This document shows, one piece after another, positions 20,519-28,490 of a stretch of 58,712 nucleotides of DNA; position 1 is the first letter of the stretch, and the number at the start of each line of letters is the position of its first letter. The DNA comes from a virus. A model generated the notes under the pieces. That model was given only the letters and a program-made list of their open reading frames with translations, was not told the origin of the DNA and ran no database searches. The stretch spans positions 1 through 58,712 of IMG/VR virus record IMGVR_UViG_3300026078_000033. One strand, written 5' to 3'. Made by a program: the position numbers and the translations under genes.

Positions 20519-22684
20519 ATGCCCGAGCACACGCTCAACGGCCACGCCAGGGCTGGCGAAATCCCCGTCCAGGCCAAGCCTCTGGCATTCGACCCGTACA
20601 CCGCGCCGCTGGACCCGAACACGCCGCCGGACGCCGTCCCGGCCGCCGCACCGCAGCCGGTGCCGGCGCCCGAGCCGGACGTCGTCGACGAGCGGCAGGA
20701 CCAGACGTCCGACGAGCAGGCCGAGCCGCGCCGGGGCTTCCACCGGATCCGCACCGTCGCAGGCCACCGGCACACCCGCACCGTTGTCCGGCACGCCGCC
20801 TACGTCGCGCAGGGCGCGGCCATCGCGGCACGTCAGCGGCGTGACACCCGCTCGACTGCGCGGCATGAGCGGATGATGCGGGTCGCCGAATCGCAGGGGG
20901 ACCACGCCACCGCGCTGTTGTGGGAGGAGCGGAAGCACCGGCACCTCGCGGACAGGCACGCCCGGCGTATGCAGCTGCTCCACGCACCGGTGCACGCCGC
21001 GAAGTCCGGCGCCTACGGCACCGCGACCGCGGCCGGGCTGCTGCTCGTCATCGGCATATGCCTCGCCGCCGCCGAACACGACCCGCACCAGGTCGCCGCG
21101 CCGTTCATCGACGCCGCCGACGTGGTGAAGTTCGTCATCGCCATGGTGTCGATCCTGTGGCCGCCGGCGGTCCTGGCCGGCATGTTCGCCGGCATCGCCG
21201 CCCTGTGGTCCACCGGCCGCAAGCGTGCCGACATGCCGGGCTGGCTGGTGACCTCCGCCGAGGGCGACGACCTCGTCATCGACGAGCGCACCATCACGCT
21301 GGCGATCAAGGCGCTGCGGATCCAGGGCGTCACGGAGTACATCAAGAAGGGCCTGCCGCTGCAGTACCTGGTGCCCGCCCGCGAAGACGGCCGCGGCACC
21401 TACGCCTCCCTGCGCCTGCCGTCCGGTGTCAGCGCCGAGAAGGTAGCCAAGCGGCGCACCGACCTGGCCACCGGCCTGCACCGGGCGGCGAAGGAGGTGT
21501 TCCCGACCGTCGGCGCCGAGGCCGGGATCCTGAACCTGTGGATCGCCGACAAGGGACGCCTGGAGGAAGGCGCCGGACCGTACCCGCTGCTCACCGAAGG
21601 CAAAGCAGACTTCTTCAAGGGCCTGCCGCTCGGGCGGACCCTGCGCGGGGACCTGATCAGCGCGCCGGTCAACGGCAGGAACACGATCGTCGGCGGCATG
21701 CCTGGTCAGGGCAAGTCCTCGGCAGCGCGGGCCCTGATGGCCGGCGCGGCGCTGGACCCGTCGTGCGAGCTGCGGATCTGGGTGCCGGACGCGAACTTCG
21801 ACTTCGAAGGCTTCAAGACCCGGTGCTCCCGATACGTCATGGGCGCCGAGGACGAACTGATCGAGCTGATCCTGGAGGACTGCGAACTGCTGCACGAGGA
21901 AATCCAGGCCCGGGGCCGGCTGCTGATCGAGTACGAGGAGCCGGAAGTGACGCGCAAGCTCGCCAACGCCGAGCCGCGTCTTCGGCCGCTGATGACGCTG
22001 CTGGAGGAGGCGCACATCGCGTTCAACCACGCCAAGCACGGCAAGGACATCTCGGCGCTGACCATCGAGAACGTGCGTCTCGGACGTAAGCGCGCGGTCC
22101 ATCAGATCGTGTCGACGCAGGCCCCGACGAAGGACAGCATCCCGCGGGACGTCACCCGCAACTGCTCCAACGGGCTCGCCTTCGCCGTCGGCGACCACGT
22201 CGCGAACGATGCGCTGCTCGGCCAGGGCGCCTACCGCGGCGGTCACCGCGCCACCGAGCTGCTGCCGGGCGTGGACCGGGGCGTGTGCCTGGCCAAGGGC
22301 ATCACCGGCGAGCGGTCGGACCTGATCCAGGTGCACTTCATCTCGATCACGCGCGACCGGGACGAGATCACGCCGCTGATCGGTCGCGCGCTCGACGCCG
22401 CGAACGCGTCGGTGTTGCAGGCGCCGGAGCGGCTGGAGAAGCGGGACCTGCTGGAGGACCTCGACGAGGTGCTCGGAACGGAGGCCACGCGGATCGCGGA
22501 CGTGCCGCACCTGCTGCGGCGGCTCGCGCCGACGTGGCCGGCCTACACGAAGCTGACCGGCACGGCGCTGGTGAAGCTGCTCGCCGGGCACGGGATCAAG
22601 GTTCCGTCGACCGGCAACACGTGGCCGCTTGACCCCGCCACCGTCCGCCGCGCGCTCGCCGAACGGTCCGAAAACGACAAGTGA
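20519..22684 (+). CDS. TraB/FtsK-type conjugative DNA translocase
   Basis: 721 residues. A disordered Pro-rich N-terminus is followed by two membrane spans (about 164-186 and 204-230) and the FtsK/HerA motor: Walker A GGMPGQGKS (392-400) and Walker B LMTLLEEAH (491-499). The C-terminal part (about 655-721) reads as a winged helix (PHLLRRLAPTWPAYTKLTGT). This is the size and layout of Streptomyces TraB/TraSA proteins, hexameric pumps that move double-stranded DNA between mycelial compartments after recognising short repeats. A host-type FtsK is less likely given the tra-like neighbours. Last gene of the rightward operon. Confidence 0.8.
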   Translation: MPEHTLNGHARAGEIPVQAKPLAFDPYTAPLDPNTPPDAVPAAAPQPVPAPEPDVVDERQDQTSDEQAEPRRGFHRIRTVAGHRHTRTVVRHAAYVAQGAAIAARQRRDTRSTARHERMMRVAESQGDHATALLWEERKHRHLADRHARRMQLLHAPVHAAKSGAYGTATAAGLLLVIGICLAAAEHDPHQVAAPFIDAADVVKFVIAMVSILWPPAVLAGMFAGIAALWSTGRKRADMPGWLVTSAEGDDLVIDERTITLAIKALRIQGVTEYIKKGLPLQYLVPAREDGRGTYASLRLPSGVSAEKVAKRRTDLATGLHRAAKEVFPTVGAEAGILNLWIADKGRLEEGAGPYPLLTEGKADFFKGLPLGRTLRGDLISAPVNGRNTIVGGMPGQGKSSAARALMAGAALDPSCELRIWVPDANFDFEGFKTRCSRYVMGAEDELIELILEDCELLHEEIQARGRLLIEYEEPEVTRKLANAEPRLRPLMTLLEEAHIAFNHAKHGKDISALTIENVRLGRKRAVHQIVSTQAPTKDSIPRDVTRNCSNGLAFAVGDHVANDALLGQGAYRGGHRATELLPGVDRGVCLAKGITGERSDLIQVHFISITRDRDEITPLIGRALDAANASVLQAPERLEKRDLLEDLDEVLGTEATRIADVPHLLRRLAPTWPAYTKLTGTALVKLLAGHGIKVPSTGNTWPLDPATVRRALAERSENDK

Positions 22685-22949
22685 TCACGGGTTAGGTTCG
22701 GCGATCGGAGTTAGATCCCTAACCTCACCCGGTCAAGATCTTTACATACGCGCTGGTCAGGGCAGATGAGCCCAGTTAACTCGCCGACGCGAGTGAGATC
22801 GGCGGTCCGCGAGGCCCTGGAAACCCGGTTTCGCGGACGCCGGTCCGCCTTACCTCACCGGTCCGGCCCGCCATTTTCAGCCAATGGATGATCACCACCA
22901 TGCCCGGCCGTACGCGGCCGGGCGTCGACGTGTCTGGCATGATCAGCGC
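22685..22949. other. Intergenic region after the translocase: hairpin and short CGGTCCG repeats
   Basis: No gene fits here. ggttagg (22690-22696) pairs with cctaacc (22718-22724), a weak terminator. The heptamer CGGTCCG occurs at 22803-22809, 22841-22847 and 22859-22865. tccgcga and tcgcgga near 22806-22836 can also pair. Short direct repeats next to traB are a feature of clt transfer loci, so this is a candidate, not a demonstration. Confidence 0.35.
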
Positions 22950-23207
22950 GTGTCCGACACCGAGATCCCCGCCGACCTGATCGCGCTCAAGCTCGAGTTC
23001 TACACCGCCGAACGCGAGCTCCCGACCCTCGCCGACGACCCCGAGCGGTGGCGGGCCACGCACCAGAGAATGGGCGACCTGGCCGTCGCGATCCACCGGC
23101 ACCCGGCGCTCCGGGCGCTGGCCGGGCCGGAGCGGCTCAAGCTGGACACCGCGGCGTCGAAGGCCGCGCGCGAGCAGCTGGGCGCTCAGGAATCGACCGG
23201 CGGCTGA
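22950..23207 (+). CDS. Small helical protein (85 aa)
   Basis: GTG 22950 is chosen because the upstream frame is His/Arg-rich and non-typical. Mostly helical: PADLIALKLEFYTAERELPT; RATHQRMGDLAVAIHRHPAL. Resembles small conserved Streptomyces hypothetical proteins in mobile elements. Its 3' end overlaps the convergent gene by 22 bp. Confidence 0.55.
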   Translation: MSDTEIPADLIALKLEFYTAERELPTLADDPERWRATHQRMGDLAVAIHRHPALRALAGPERLKLDTAASKAAREQLGAQESTGG

Positions 23208-23464
23208 GGCCACGCCGCCCGGTCCAGGATCGCCTCCGGGGCGTAGCGGAAGTGGCCCCAGAGCGGCGCGATGGTCGGGTGCTCCGGGTCGGCGTGGTAC
23301 GTCACCCAGCAGCCCCAGCCGCCGCCCGGCAGCCGATACCAGCGCTGGATATGGCCCGGCAGCCAGCGGCCGGCGATGCGGATCCAGACCGCGCCGCGGC
23401 CGCGCGTGTCGCGTTTCGGCCACCGCGGCGGCGGGGCCGGGATCGGCTGGGCATCGCGGAACAC
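23186..23464 (-). CDS. Mobile-element hypothetical protein with APLWGHFRYAPEAI motif
   Basis: About 92 residues from GTG 23464; the longer frame runs back through the terminator at 23517-23540 and is unlikely. Contains IAGRWLPGHIQRWY, GGGWGCWVTYH, and APLWGHFRYAPEAI. This Trp-rich signature is familiar from short proteins encoded near tra genes in actinomycete elements. Function unknown. Confidence 0.55.
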   Translation of the reverse strand: MFRDAQPIPAPPPRWPKRDTRGRGAVWIRIAGRWLPGHIQRWYRLPGGGWGCWVTYHADPEHPTIAPLWGHFRYAPEAILDRAAWPQPPVDS

Positions 23465-23516
23465 GCCGCGATCATCGAACGCCCGTACGATGTGCGCAAG
23501 TCCGGACACGCAAAAG

Positions 23517-23540
23517 CGGCCCCGCCCGAAGGCGGGGCCG
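23517..23540 (-). terminator. Intrinsic terminator ending the late operon
   Basis: Perfect 10-bp stem cggccccgcc / ggcggggccg with a cgaa/ttcg tetraloop. On the minus strand it is followed by CTTTTG. It lies just after the stop of the last late gene (23548), so it closes the leftward structural and lysis transcript. Confidence 0.85.
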
Positions 23541-23547
23541 TTGTGCT

Positions 23548-24276
23548 TCATCGGCAGGAGTATTGCGGCGCGGGCGTACCGTCGGTCGGCGTGCACGTGT
23601 GGGTGACGCCCAGGGCGTCCTTGTAGGTCCAGCCAGACGGCGCCGCACCGGAAGCACCGGACGGCCCCGCCGGACCGGTCGGACCCGGCGCGCCGGGGCT
23701 TCCCTGGGGACCCGCAGGCCCCGTAGCACCGACACCGCTCGGTCCCGGCGGCCCGGACGGCCCGGGCGGACCGGTGACAGTCGCCACCGGATGCCCCGAC
23801 TCCCACACAGCCACGGCATCCGCGATCTGCGTGTCAGACGGCCCCGGACCCGCGGCGCCGGAGGGCCCGGGCGGACCGGCCGGGGCAGGATGCTGAGCCA
23901 TGTACACCGCCACCACTGCGGCAACCTGGTCCGTCGTCGGCGGCTGCCCGGCGATCGGATGCTGCAAGAGGTAGGTCTGCACCGCAGCAGCCACCTGGGC
24001 ATCAGACGGCCCGGGTCCGGCAGGACCAGGCGGCCCGGCGACGATGCTCGCTACCGGCGGGGCAACGGGCGTCAGGCCGTGCGCTTTCAGCTGCGCATCA
24101 TCGGCGCTCTGGCCCGACGACAGCGCGGTGATGATCCTGCCCTGCTGATCGATCTGACCGCTCGCGCTGTTCAGCTTGACGAGGCAGAAGACCAGCAGCG
24201 CCGCCGTACACACGCCGAGGACCGCCAGCGACACGTGCCACCAGCGGTCTTTCCCGACGCGGATCAGGGTACGCAT
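23548..24276 (-). CDS. Membrane-anchored collagen-like protein
   Basis: 242 residues from ATG 24276. A basic start is followed by one membrane span (HVSLAVLGVCTAALLVFCLV), a helical stalk, then blocks of Gly-X-Y with many Gly-Pro-X triplets (GPPGPAGPGPS; GPPGPSGPPGPSG; GPAGPQGSPGAPGPTGPAGP) separated by two similar segments (DAQVAAAVQTYLLQHP and TDQVAAVVAVYMAQHP). The C-terminus has two Cys. Collagen-like repeats are common in phage fibres but rarely on a membrane anchor. Last gene of the lysis module; it could be an envelope-spanning (spanin-like) factor or a surface protein. Confidence 0.75.
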   Translation of the reverse strand: MRTLIRVGKDRWWHVSLAVLGVCTAALLVFCLVKLNSASGQIDQQGRIITALSSGQSADDAQLKAHGLTPVAPPVASIVAGPPGPAGPGPSDAQVAAAVQTYLLQHPIAGQPPTTDQVAAVVAVYMAQHPAPAGPPGPSGAAGPGPSDTQIADAVAVWESGHPVATVTGPPGPSGPPGPSGVGATGPAGPQGSPGAPGPTGPAGPSGASGAAPSGWTYKDALGVTHTCTPTDGTPAPQYSCR

Positions 24277-24277
24277 A

Positions 24278-24595
24278 TCAATGGATCCCCTTAGTTGTGG
24301 CATAGGCGCCGATGGCCGCGGCGATGAGAGTGACCGCCATACCCGCCACGGCCAGGATCTTGGTCCACGACATTTCGCTTCGCTTGTCGCGCTGCTCGAA
24401 CCGCTTGTTGACCTGCGCGAATCGCTCCACGTTCGCCTTCTCGGCCGCCTCCGCGCGCTCGCGGCAGTCCCGGTCGAGCTCTGTCAGATTCGCGGCGACG
24501 TGGCTGTTCTGCAGGTTCCAGCTGTCGAGCGGGACCATGCGGTCCAGCCGCTTGTCGATGCCGTTGAACCGCTCGAGGATTTCCCGGTCCGACAT
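24278..24595 (-). CDS. Coiled-coil protein with C-terminal membrane span, holin-like
   Basis: 105 residues. Residues 1-75 form a charged coiled coil (RFNGIDKRLDRMVPLDSWNL; VERFAQVNKRFEQRDKRSEM). Residues about 78-100 are one hydrophobic span (KILAVAGMAVTLIAAAIGAY). The layout matches XhlA-type haemolysin/holin partner proteins found beside endolysins. Start at ATG 24595; GTG 24610 is possible. Confidence 0.65.
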   Translation of the reverse strand: MSDREILERFNGIDKRLDRMVPLDSWNLQNSHVAANLTELDRDCRERAEAAEKANVERFAQVNKRFEQRDKRSEMSWTKILAVAGMAVTLIAAAIGAYATTKGIH

Positions 24596-24650
24596 TCGCT
24601 CATCGGCCACAGCGCACCCCATCTCGTGCACAGGCGCGCACGCGCGTCGT

Positions 24651-24863
24651 TCAGCCCTTCACCGGCGGTGCCGGGTCGGTAGTGACCGTCGGCACCGGCG
24701 CGACCGGCAGCACCTCCCGCAGTCCGGTCTCGCCCGCGCCGGCCAGCATTGCCCACAGCGACGACCAGCCGATGTGGCCGCCGGTCATGAACAGAGAGGC
24801 GACGAACGTCAGCGCGGAGGTGCGGGCGAACCGCAGCGCCTGCGCCTTCGCGTGCGGGGTCAT
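24651..24863 (-). CDS. Holin candidate
   Basis: 70 residues. A basic N-terminus, one or two short hydrophobic segments (TSALTFVASLFMTGGHIGWS; LWAMLAGAGE) and a Pro-rich tail. Size, topology and position directly downstream of the lysin, with a TGATG overlap, fit an actinophage holin of the r1t type. Confidence 0.65.
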   Translation of the reverse strand: MTPHAKAQALRFARTSALTFVASLFMTGGHIGWSSLWAMLAGAGETGLREVLPVAPVPTVTTDPAPPVKG

Positions 24864-25867
24864 CACTGAGCCTCGATCTTGATGTGCGGCGCCAGAGCCG
24901 CGGCGAAGGCAACCGCGTCCGGCGCGCCGACGTGCGGGGCCAGCGCGGTTGCGAGGGCGTTCACGTCGGTGGTCGGGTGCAGCAGCGGGCCCAGCTGCGC
25001 CGCCAGAGCGCCGACGTCGACCGACTGGCCGGAGACCTTCGCGGCGAGCGCGGTGATCGCGTCGCGAGCCTGCCTCGCGTAGAGCATCGCCGCAGCGGCG
25101 CGGGCGTCGGCCCAGATGATGGCGGTGTCGTCGTTGTACGGGCCGTTCGGCGGGAAGTCCTTCGCGACGTCGGGAATGTCCTGCGCGATGCTCGGGGGAA
25201 TGTTCGGCATGGCGCTACCTCCAGGGTTGGTTGTCGGGTCCGTCAGGTACACCGCGAGCTGCCCGATCGAGCCGCGGAAGGCGTTGAAGTCGACCTGCTG
25301 GCCGCCGTCGCTGGCCTTGTCGGTGAACTGGTACAGCAGCGGCGTCATGCCGCCGTAGCTGTTCCAGCCGGCCGCGCTGTCGCCCGGGTACAGCTGCGCC
25401 GCGGTGCCCGAGCCGCCCGGGTATGCCGACGACACCAGGTGCACGCCGAGCGCTGCCAGCTCCGACAGGTCCGGGCTGCCGAGCCGCTCCCAGTACCAGC
25501 GCGGCAGGTAGACCAGGCGCAGGTTCAGGCCAGCCGCATGCGAGGCCTTCACGTAGGCGATGATCTGCGCCAAGGTCGGTGCGAACTTGCCCTCGGGCTC
25601 GCAGTCGAGCATGCCCGGCAGCGCGGTCGGGCCGAGGATCTTCGAGGTGTACGCGGCCTGCGCGGCCGCTCCCTCCCCGGACAGGAAGTGGTACCAGATC
25701 AGCGGCTTGCCGACCTGGGCGGCCTGGGCACGCCAGCCGGGGAAGTCGTCGTCCTTGTAGTACGTGCCCTCGGTAACCTTCGCGATGACGAAGGCGGCGT
25801 CGGCAAGTTTCGCGAGGTTGAGCCCGGCCTGGAACGACGAGATGTCCGGGCCAAAGATGGTGGTCAC
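24863..25867 (-). CDS. Endolysin, GH25 muramidase
   Basis: 334 residues from GTG 25867 with GAGGAGG 8 nt upstream. The N-terminal GH25 domain (about 1-205) shows PDISSFQ (D8), AAFVIAKVTEGTYY, WYHFL, MLDCEPEG (D88, E90, the catalytic D-x-E) and YQFTDKASDGGQQVDFNAFRG. Such enzymes cut the MurNAc-GlcNAc bond of peptidoglycan. The C-terminal about 120 residues are helical and Ala-rich with no recognised cell-wall motif; they may bind the wall or mediate oligomers. No signal peptide, so a holin is needed; one is encoded next door. Confidence 0.9.
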   Translation of the reverse strand: MTTIFGPDISSFQAGLNLAKLADAAFVIAKVTEGTYYKDDDFPGWRAQAAQVGKPLIWYHFLSGEGAAAQAAYTSKILGPTALPGMLDCEPEGKFAPTLAQIIAYVKASHAAGLNLRLVYLPRWYWERLGSPDLSELAALGVHLVSSAYPGGSGTAAQLYPGDSAAGWNSYGGMTPLLYQFTDKASDGGQQVDFNAFRGSIGQLAVYLTDPTTNPGGSAMPNIPPSIAQDIPDVAKDFPPNGPYNDDTAIIWADARAAAAMLYARQARDAITALAAKVSGQSVDVGALAAQLGPLLHPTTDVNALATALAPHVGAPDAVAFAAALAPHIKIEAQ

Positions 25868-25943
25868 GTTCGATTCCTCCTCAGAGGCTGACATCAACGT
25901 CTGATCTCTACCGAAAACGGGCGACTGGCAGCACACTGCGAGA

Positions 25944-26189
25944 GTGCCGACAGCTGACGTCCCTACCGCACTCGCGACCTACATCGCGCTCGCCACGGTC
26001 CCCGGCATGTGCATCGGGCAGTGGGTCATCAACCGGTTCGTGCCGCCGCGCTACGGGCGCACGATCAGGGGCTGGTCACTGCTGCGTCGGCTGGGCCGTC
26101 GTGCCGAGCCTCGCCTGCAGAACCACGAGGAGCACGTACTGCCTTCGCCGGCACAAACTCCGCCGGCGCCGGCGCACCATCTCGCTTGA
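25944..26189 (+). CDS. Possible small membrane protein on the opposite strand
   Basis: An 81-residue frame with a hydrophobic segment (ALATYIALATVPGMCIGQWV) and a basic follow-up (RYGRTIRGWSLLRRLGRR). Divergent from the lysin gene, and overlaps the 3' end of the HNH gene by 125 bp. Composition looks like a real single-span protein, but an antisense artefact cannot be excluded. Confidence 0.35.
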   Translation: MPTADVPTALATYIALATVPGMCIGQWVINRFVPPRYGRTIRGWSLLRRLGRRAEPRLQNHEEHVLPSPAQTPPAPAHHLA

Positions 26190-26574
26190 ACCGCACCGCC
26201 AGCCACAACGGCTCGGGAAGCACGTGGATGCCGTAGTGGGTGCGGTGGTGGTTGACGCACAGCACCTCCAGGTTGCCGGGCGACTCGGCCCACGCCTGGA
26301 AGTCCTCGTCGGAGGCGAAGTGCAGGCCGAGAGCCTTGGCCACCTTCTCAGAATCGGTCGAGCCGATCTCCGAGAACTCGATCACCGAGTGGTGAAGTTC
26401 CGCGCCGCCGCCGCACAGGTCGTCGTCGATGATGCACTTCCACAGCCCCTGCTTCTTCAGCCGGGCCTTGGCCTGCTCGAACAGGTGGTAGTGCGGGTCG
26501 TTCTCGCGTGGCTCGTGGGCCTCGACGTGCTGCTTCAGGTGCAGAGTCATCAGCTGATCGTGTGCTGCGGTCAC
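26065..26574 (-). CDS. HNH-type nuclease-like protein
   Basis: 169 residues from GTG 26574 (GTGA overlap). Core landmarks are ELHHSVIEFSEIG (paired His) and NLEVLCVNHHRTHYGIH, the C-x2-H-H-R loop of treble-clef HNH folds. An upstream C plus CGGG may complete a zinc site. HNH proteins of phages often assist packaging or act as homing nucleases. Here it lies in the lysis region rather than next to terminase. The C-terminal 30 residues are Ala/Pro-rich. Confidence 0.6.
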   Translation of the reverse strand: MTAAHDQLMTLHLKQHVEAHEPRENDPHYHLFEQAKARLKKQGLWKCIIDDDLCGGGAELHHSVIEFSEIGSTDSEKVAKALGLHFASDEDFQAWAESPGNLEVLCVNHHRTHYGIHVLPEPLWLAVRFKRDGAPAPAEFVPAKAVRAPRGSAGEARHDGPADAAVTSP

Positions 26575-26714
26575 TGCTGCTTCGCCTCCTCGACGGCCCT
26601 CGTGACGTGCTTCTTCATGCGCCGGTGGTGCCAGACGAACGCCGGTGGCAATGACAGGGCCGATGCGGCGAGGTTCGGCCAGATCTGGGTCCACCACTCC
26701 GACAGGAGCTTCAC
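26571..26714 (-). CDS. Small single-span membrane protein (47 aa)
   Basis: GTG 26714 overlaps the SGNH stop (GTGA). One hydrophobic segment (IWPNLAASALSLPPAFVWHH) and a basic helix. Coupled by GTGA to the HNH gene. Size fits an accessory holin or phage membrane peptide; role unknown. Confidence 0.55.
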   Translation of the reverse strand: MKLLSEWWTQIWPNLAASALSLPPAFVWHHRRMKKHVTRAVEEAKQQ

Positions 26715-27943
26715 GGCGCTACTCCGGTCCCGACGAGCTCGGCGAGGTTGATGACGTTCCCGAGCATCGCCGCGCCCTGGCTGTTCGGGTGCAGGTGGTC
26801 GCCGCTGTCGTAGATGGGTTTCAGCGCGCCCCCGGCATCCACCGCCGCGTCGAAGTCCGCGACGCCATCGGCCCCGGATAGTCCGGAGCGCACCCAGGTG
26901 TTGTAGGCGCCGATCTGTGCCTGTACGGCGGTGGTGCACAGGGTCTCGCCCGCGCAGGGCGTGATGGTCGACAGAAATATGTGCAGGCCGGCCGCGTGCG
27001 CCGAGGCGACCAGCGAGGCCTGCGCCTGCTCCAGCACCGCCGCGGTGACCCCGTTGCGCAGATCGTTGATCCCGTCGGCGTCGACGACGTCGCGGACGCC
27101 CGGGATCGACAGCACGTCGCGCTGCCACCGGTTCTGCAGCGACTGCCCGGACGCGCCCTGGTCGCTGGTGACCCGGTTGCCGCCGATGCCTTCGTCGACG
27201 ACCGCCAGGCCGGTCCCGGCCAGCCGGTTCGCCAGGTAGTCGGGCCAGCGCGTGTCCGTGTCCGACGCCGTGTTCAGGCCGTCGGTGATGCTGTCGCCGA
27301 CCGCGACCACCGTGCCCGCAAGGGCCGGCGCGGCCGCCAGGACGTCGATGCCGTCGAGCAGCGTCGTGAAGCTGAACGTGTTCGACGTCGGGTAGTACTG
27401 CGCGGTCGAGACGTCGCCGCCGTTGTGGTTGTACTCGGTCTCGTCGGCGTAGTCGTGCCGCGGGGCCTGCGCCAGCTGCGCGCCCGCCGCAATGTAGATC
27501 GACACCAGCAGCCTGGTGTTCGCCGTCACGGTGAACGCCACCGGGTCGGACGCGACCTCGCCGCCGGCCGGGATCGTGACGGCCTGCGCCCCGCCGAACG
27601 TCACCGTCGTCGGTACCGCCTCGAGCGTGGAGCCGCCGTTCATCTGCGTGCCGACGGTGACGTGCCCGATCTGCGCGGCCTGCGACGAGAACACGTCCGA
27701 CAGCCGGATCCGGATCGACGTGCCGCCGGCGCTCACCCTCGCGACCATCCTGAGCGTCTGGTTGTCCCACGCCCCGGCCGCCGGCGCGTACGCCAACCCG
27801 GTGGACTCCACCGCCTCCTCGACCGGCGCCACCACGGTGGCGGCGTGGCCGGCAACGACGTGGACCGGCGGTGGCGCCGAGGCCACGGCAGCGACGCCGA
27901 ACAACAGCGCGGCGGTCGCGCGGACAGCGCGCATCAGCATCAT
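26711..27943 (-). CDS. Secreted SGNH/GDSL esterase
   Basis: 410 residues. A signal peptide (basic start, AALLFGVAAVASAPPP) is followed by a beta-rich N-terminal half (NQTLRMVARVSAGGTSIRIR; SDVF) and an SGNH hydrolase domain: block I VAVGDSITDG (S218), block II GIGGNR (N256), block III DADGINDLR (N293), block V SGDHLHPNSQG (D382, H385). The overall arrangement resembles secreted Streptomyces GDSL lipase/esterase proteins. It is encoded between tail-fibre-like and lysis genes, which is unexpected for a Sec-exported enzyme. Possibilities include a captured host esterase used for cell-envelope (O-acetyl or lipid) deacylation, or a lysogenic-conversion factor. Confidence 0.85.
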   Translation of the reverse strand: MMLMRAVRATAALLFGVAAVASAPPPVHVVAGHAATVVAPVEEAVESTGLAYAPAAGAWDNQTLRMVARVSAGGTSIRIRLSDVFSSQAAQIGHVTVGTQMNGGSTLEAVPTTVTFGGAQAVTIPAGGEVASDPVAFTVTANTRLLVSIYIAAGAQLAQAPRHDYADETEYNHNGGDVSTAQYYPTSNTFSFTTLLDGIDVLAAAPALAGTVVAVGDSITDGLNTASDTDTRWPDYLANRLAGTGLAVVDEGIGGNRVTSDQGASGQSLQNRWQRDVLSIPGVRDVVDADGINDLRNGVTAAVLEQAQASLVASAHAAGLHIFLSTITPCAGETLCTTAVQAQIGAYNTWVRSGLSGADGVADFDAAVDAGGALKPIYDSGDHLHPNSQGAAMLGNVINLAELVGTGVAP

Positions 27944-27956
27944 GGTGTCCTTGGGG

Positions 27957-28481
27957 TTAGGCGTGGATCCACAGCACGCCCAGCGTCGAGCCGCCCGCGT
28001 GCGTGGAGATGGTGGAACCCGAGTCCTGGTAGGCGATGGCCTCGACGTAGTCGCCGGCGAGCAGCTGCACCTTCGCCCAGGCGCTCACTTGCGGGAACAC
28101 GGCGGTGCCGGCGGCCGGGTACGCGCCGCCGAACTGCGTGACCGCCGAGCCGTTCTTGTTGAACGTGAGGTTCCTGTTGCCGGTCGAAACGTTGGTCCAG
28201 GCGACCGTCCCGAGCAGTAGGTACGTGCCGCCGACCTGCGCGGTGTACCTGGTGTTGTTGGTCGTGTTGGAGTGGCCGCCGTAGGTGTCGGTGATGGTCG
28301 CGTCGAACGTGAGCGCGGCGGCGGCGCCGGAAGTGAACGACTGGGCCACGGACTGGTAGACCGTCGCCTCGGGCGGGTTCGCCAGGAAGTTGATCGCGTC
28401 GCGGTACATGTTCATGTACGCGGCGGTCTCGAACTCCCCAGCAACCGCGGTCCTGGGGTTGGGCACCGGCAGGTTCGCCAC
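27957..28481 (-). CDS. Tail protein with C1q-like beta domain
   Basis: 174 residues. The start NLPVPNPRTAVAGEFETAAY resembles conserved N-termini of actinophage tail proteins. The remainder is beta-rich with TRYTAQVGGTYLLLGTVAW and GDYVEAIAYQDSG, the jelly-roll pattern of C1q/TNF-like receptor-binding domains. It follows the large minor tail protein. Probable receptor-binding or baseplate component. Confidence 0.65.
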   Translation of the reverse strand: MANLPVPNPRTAVAGEFETAAYMNMYRDAINFLANPPEATVYQSVAQSFTSGAAAALTFDATITDTYGGHSNTTNNTRYTAQVGGTYLLLGTVAWTNVSTGNRNLTFNKNGSAVTQFGGAYPAAGTAVFPQVSAWAKVQLLAGDYVEAIAYQDSGSTISTHAGGSTLGVLWIHA

Positions 28482-28490
28482 CGCGGCCTC

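Noticed and set aside
20501-22591. A 696-codon open frame antisense to the TraB-like gene
   Set aside because: Its composition is that of a shadow frame (Arg/Gly/Val/Asp-rich with no motif), whereas the plus strand carries Walker motifs. High GC at third positions produces such frames.
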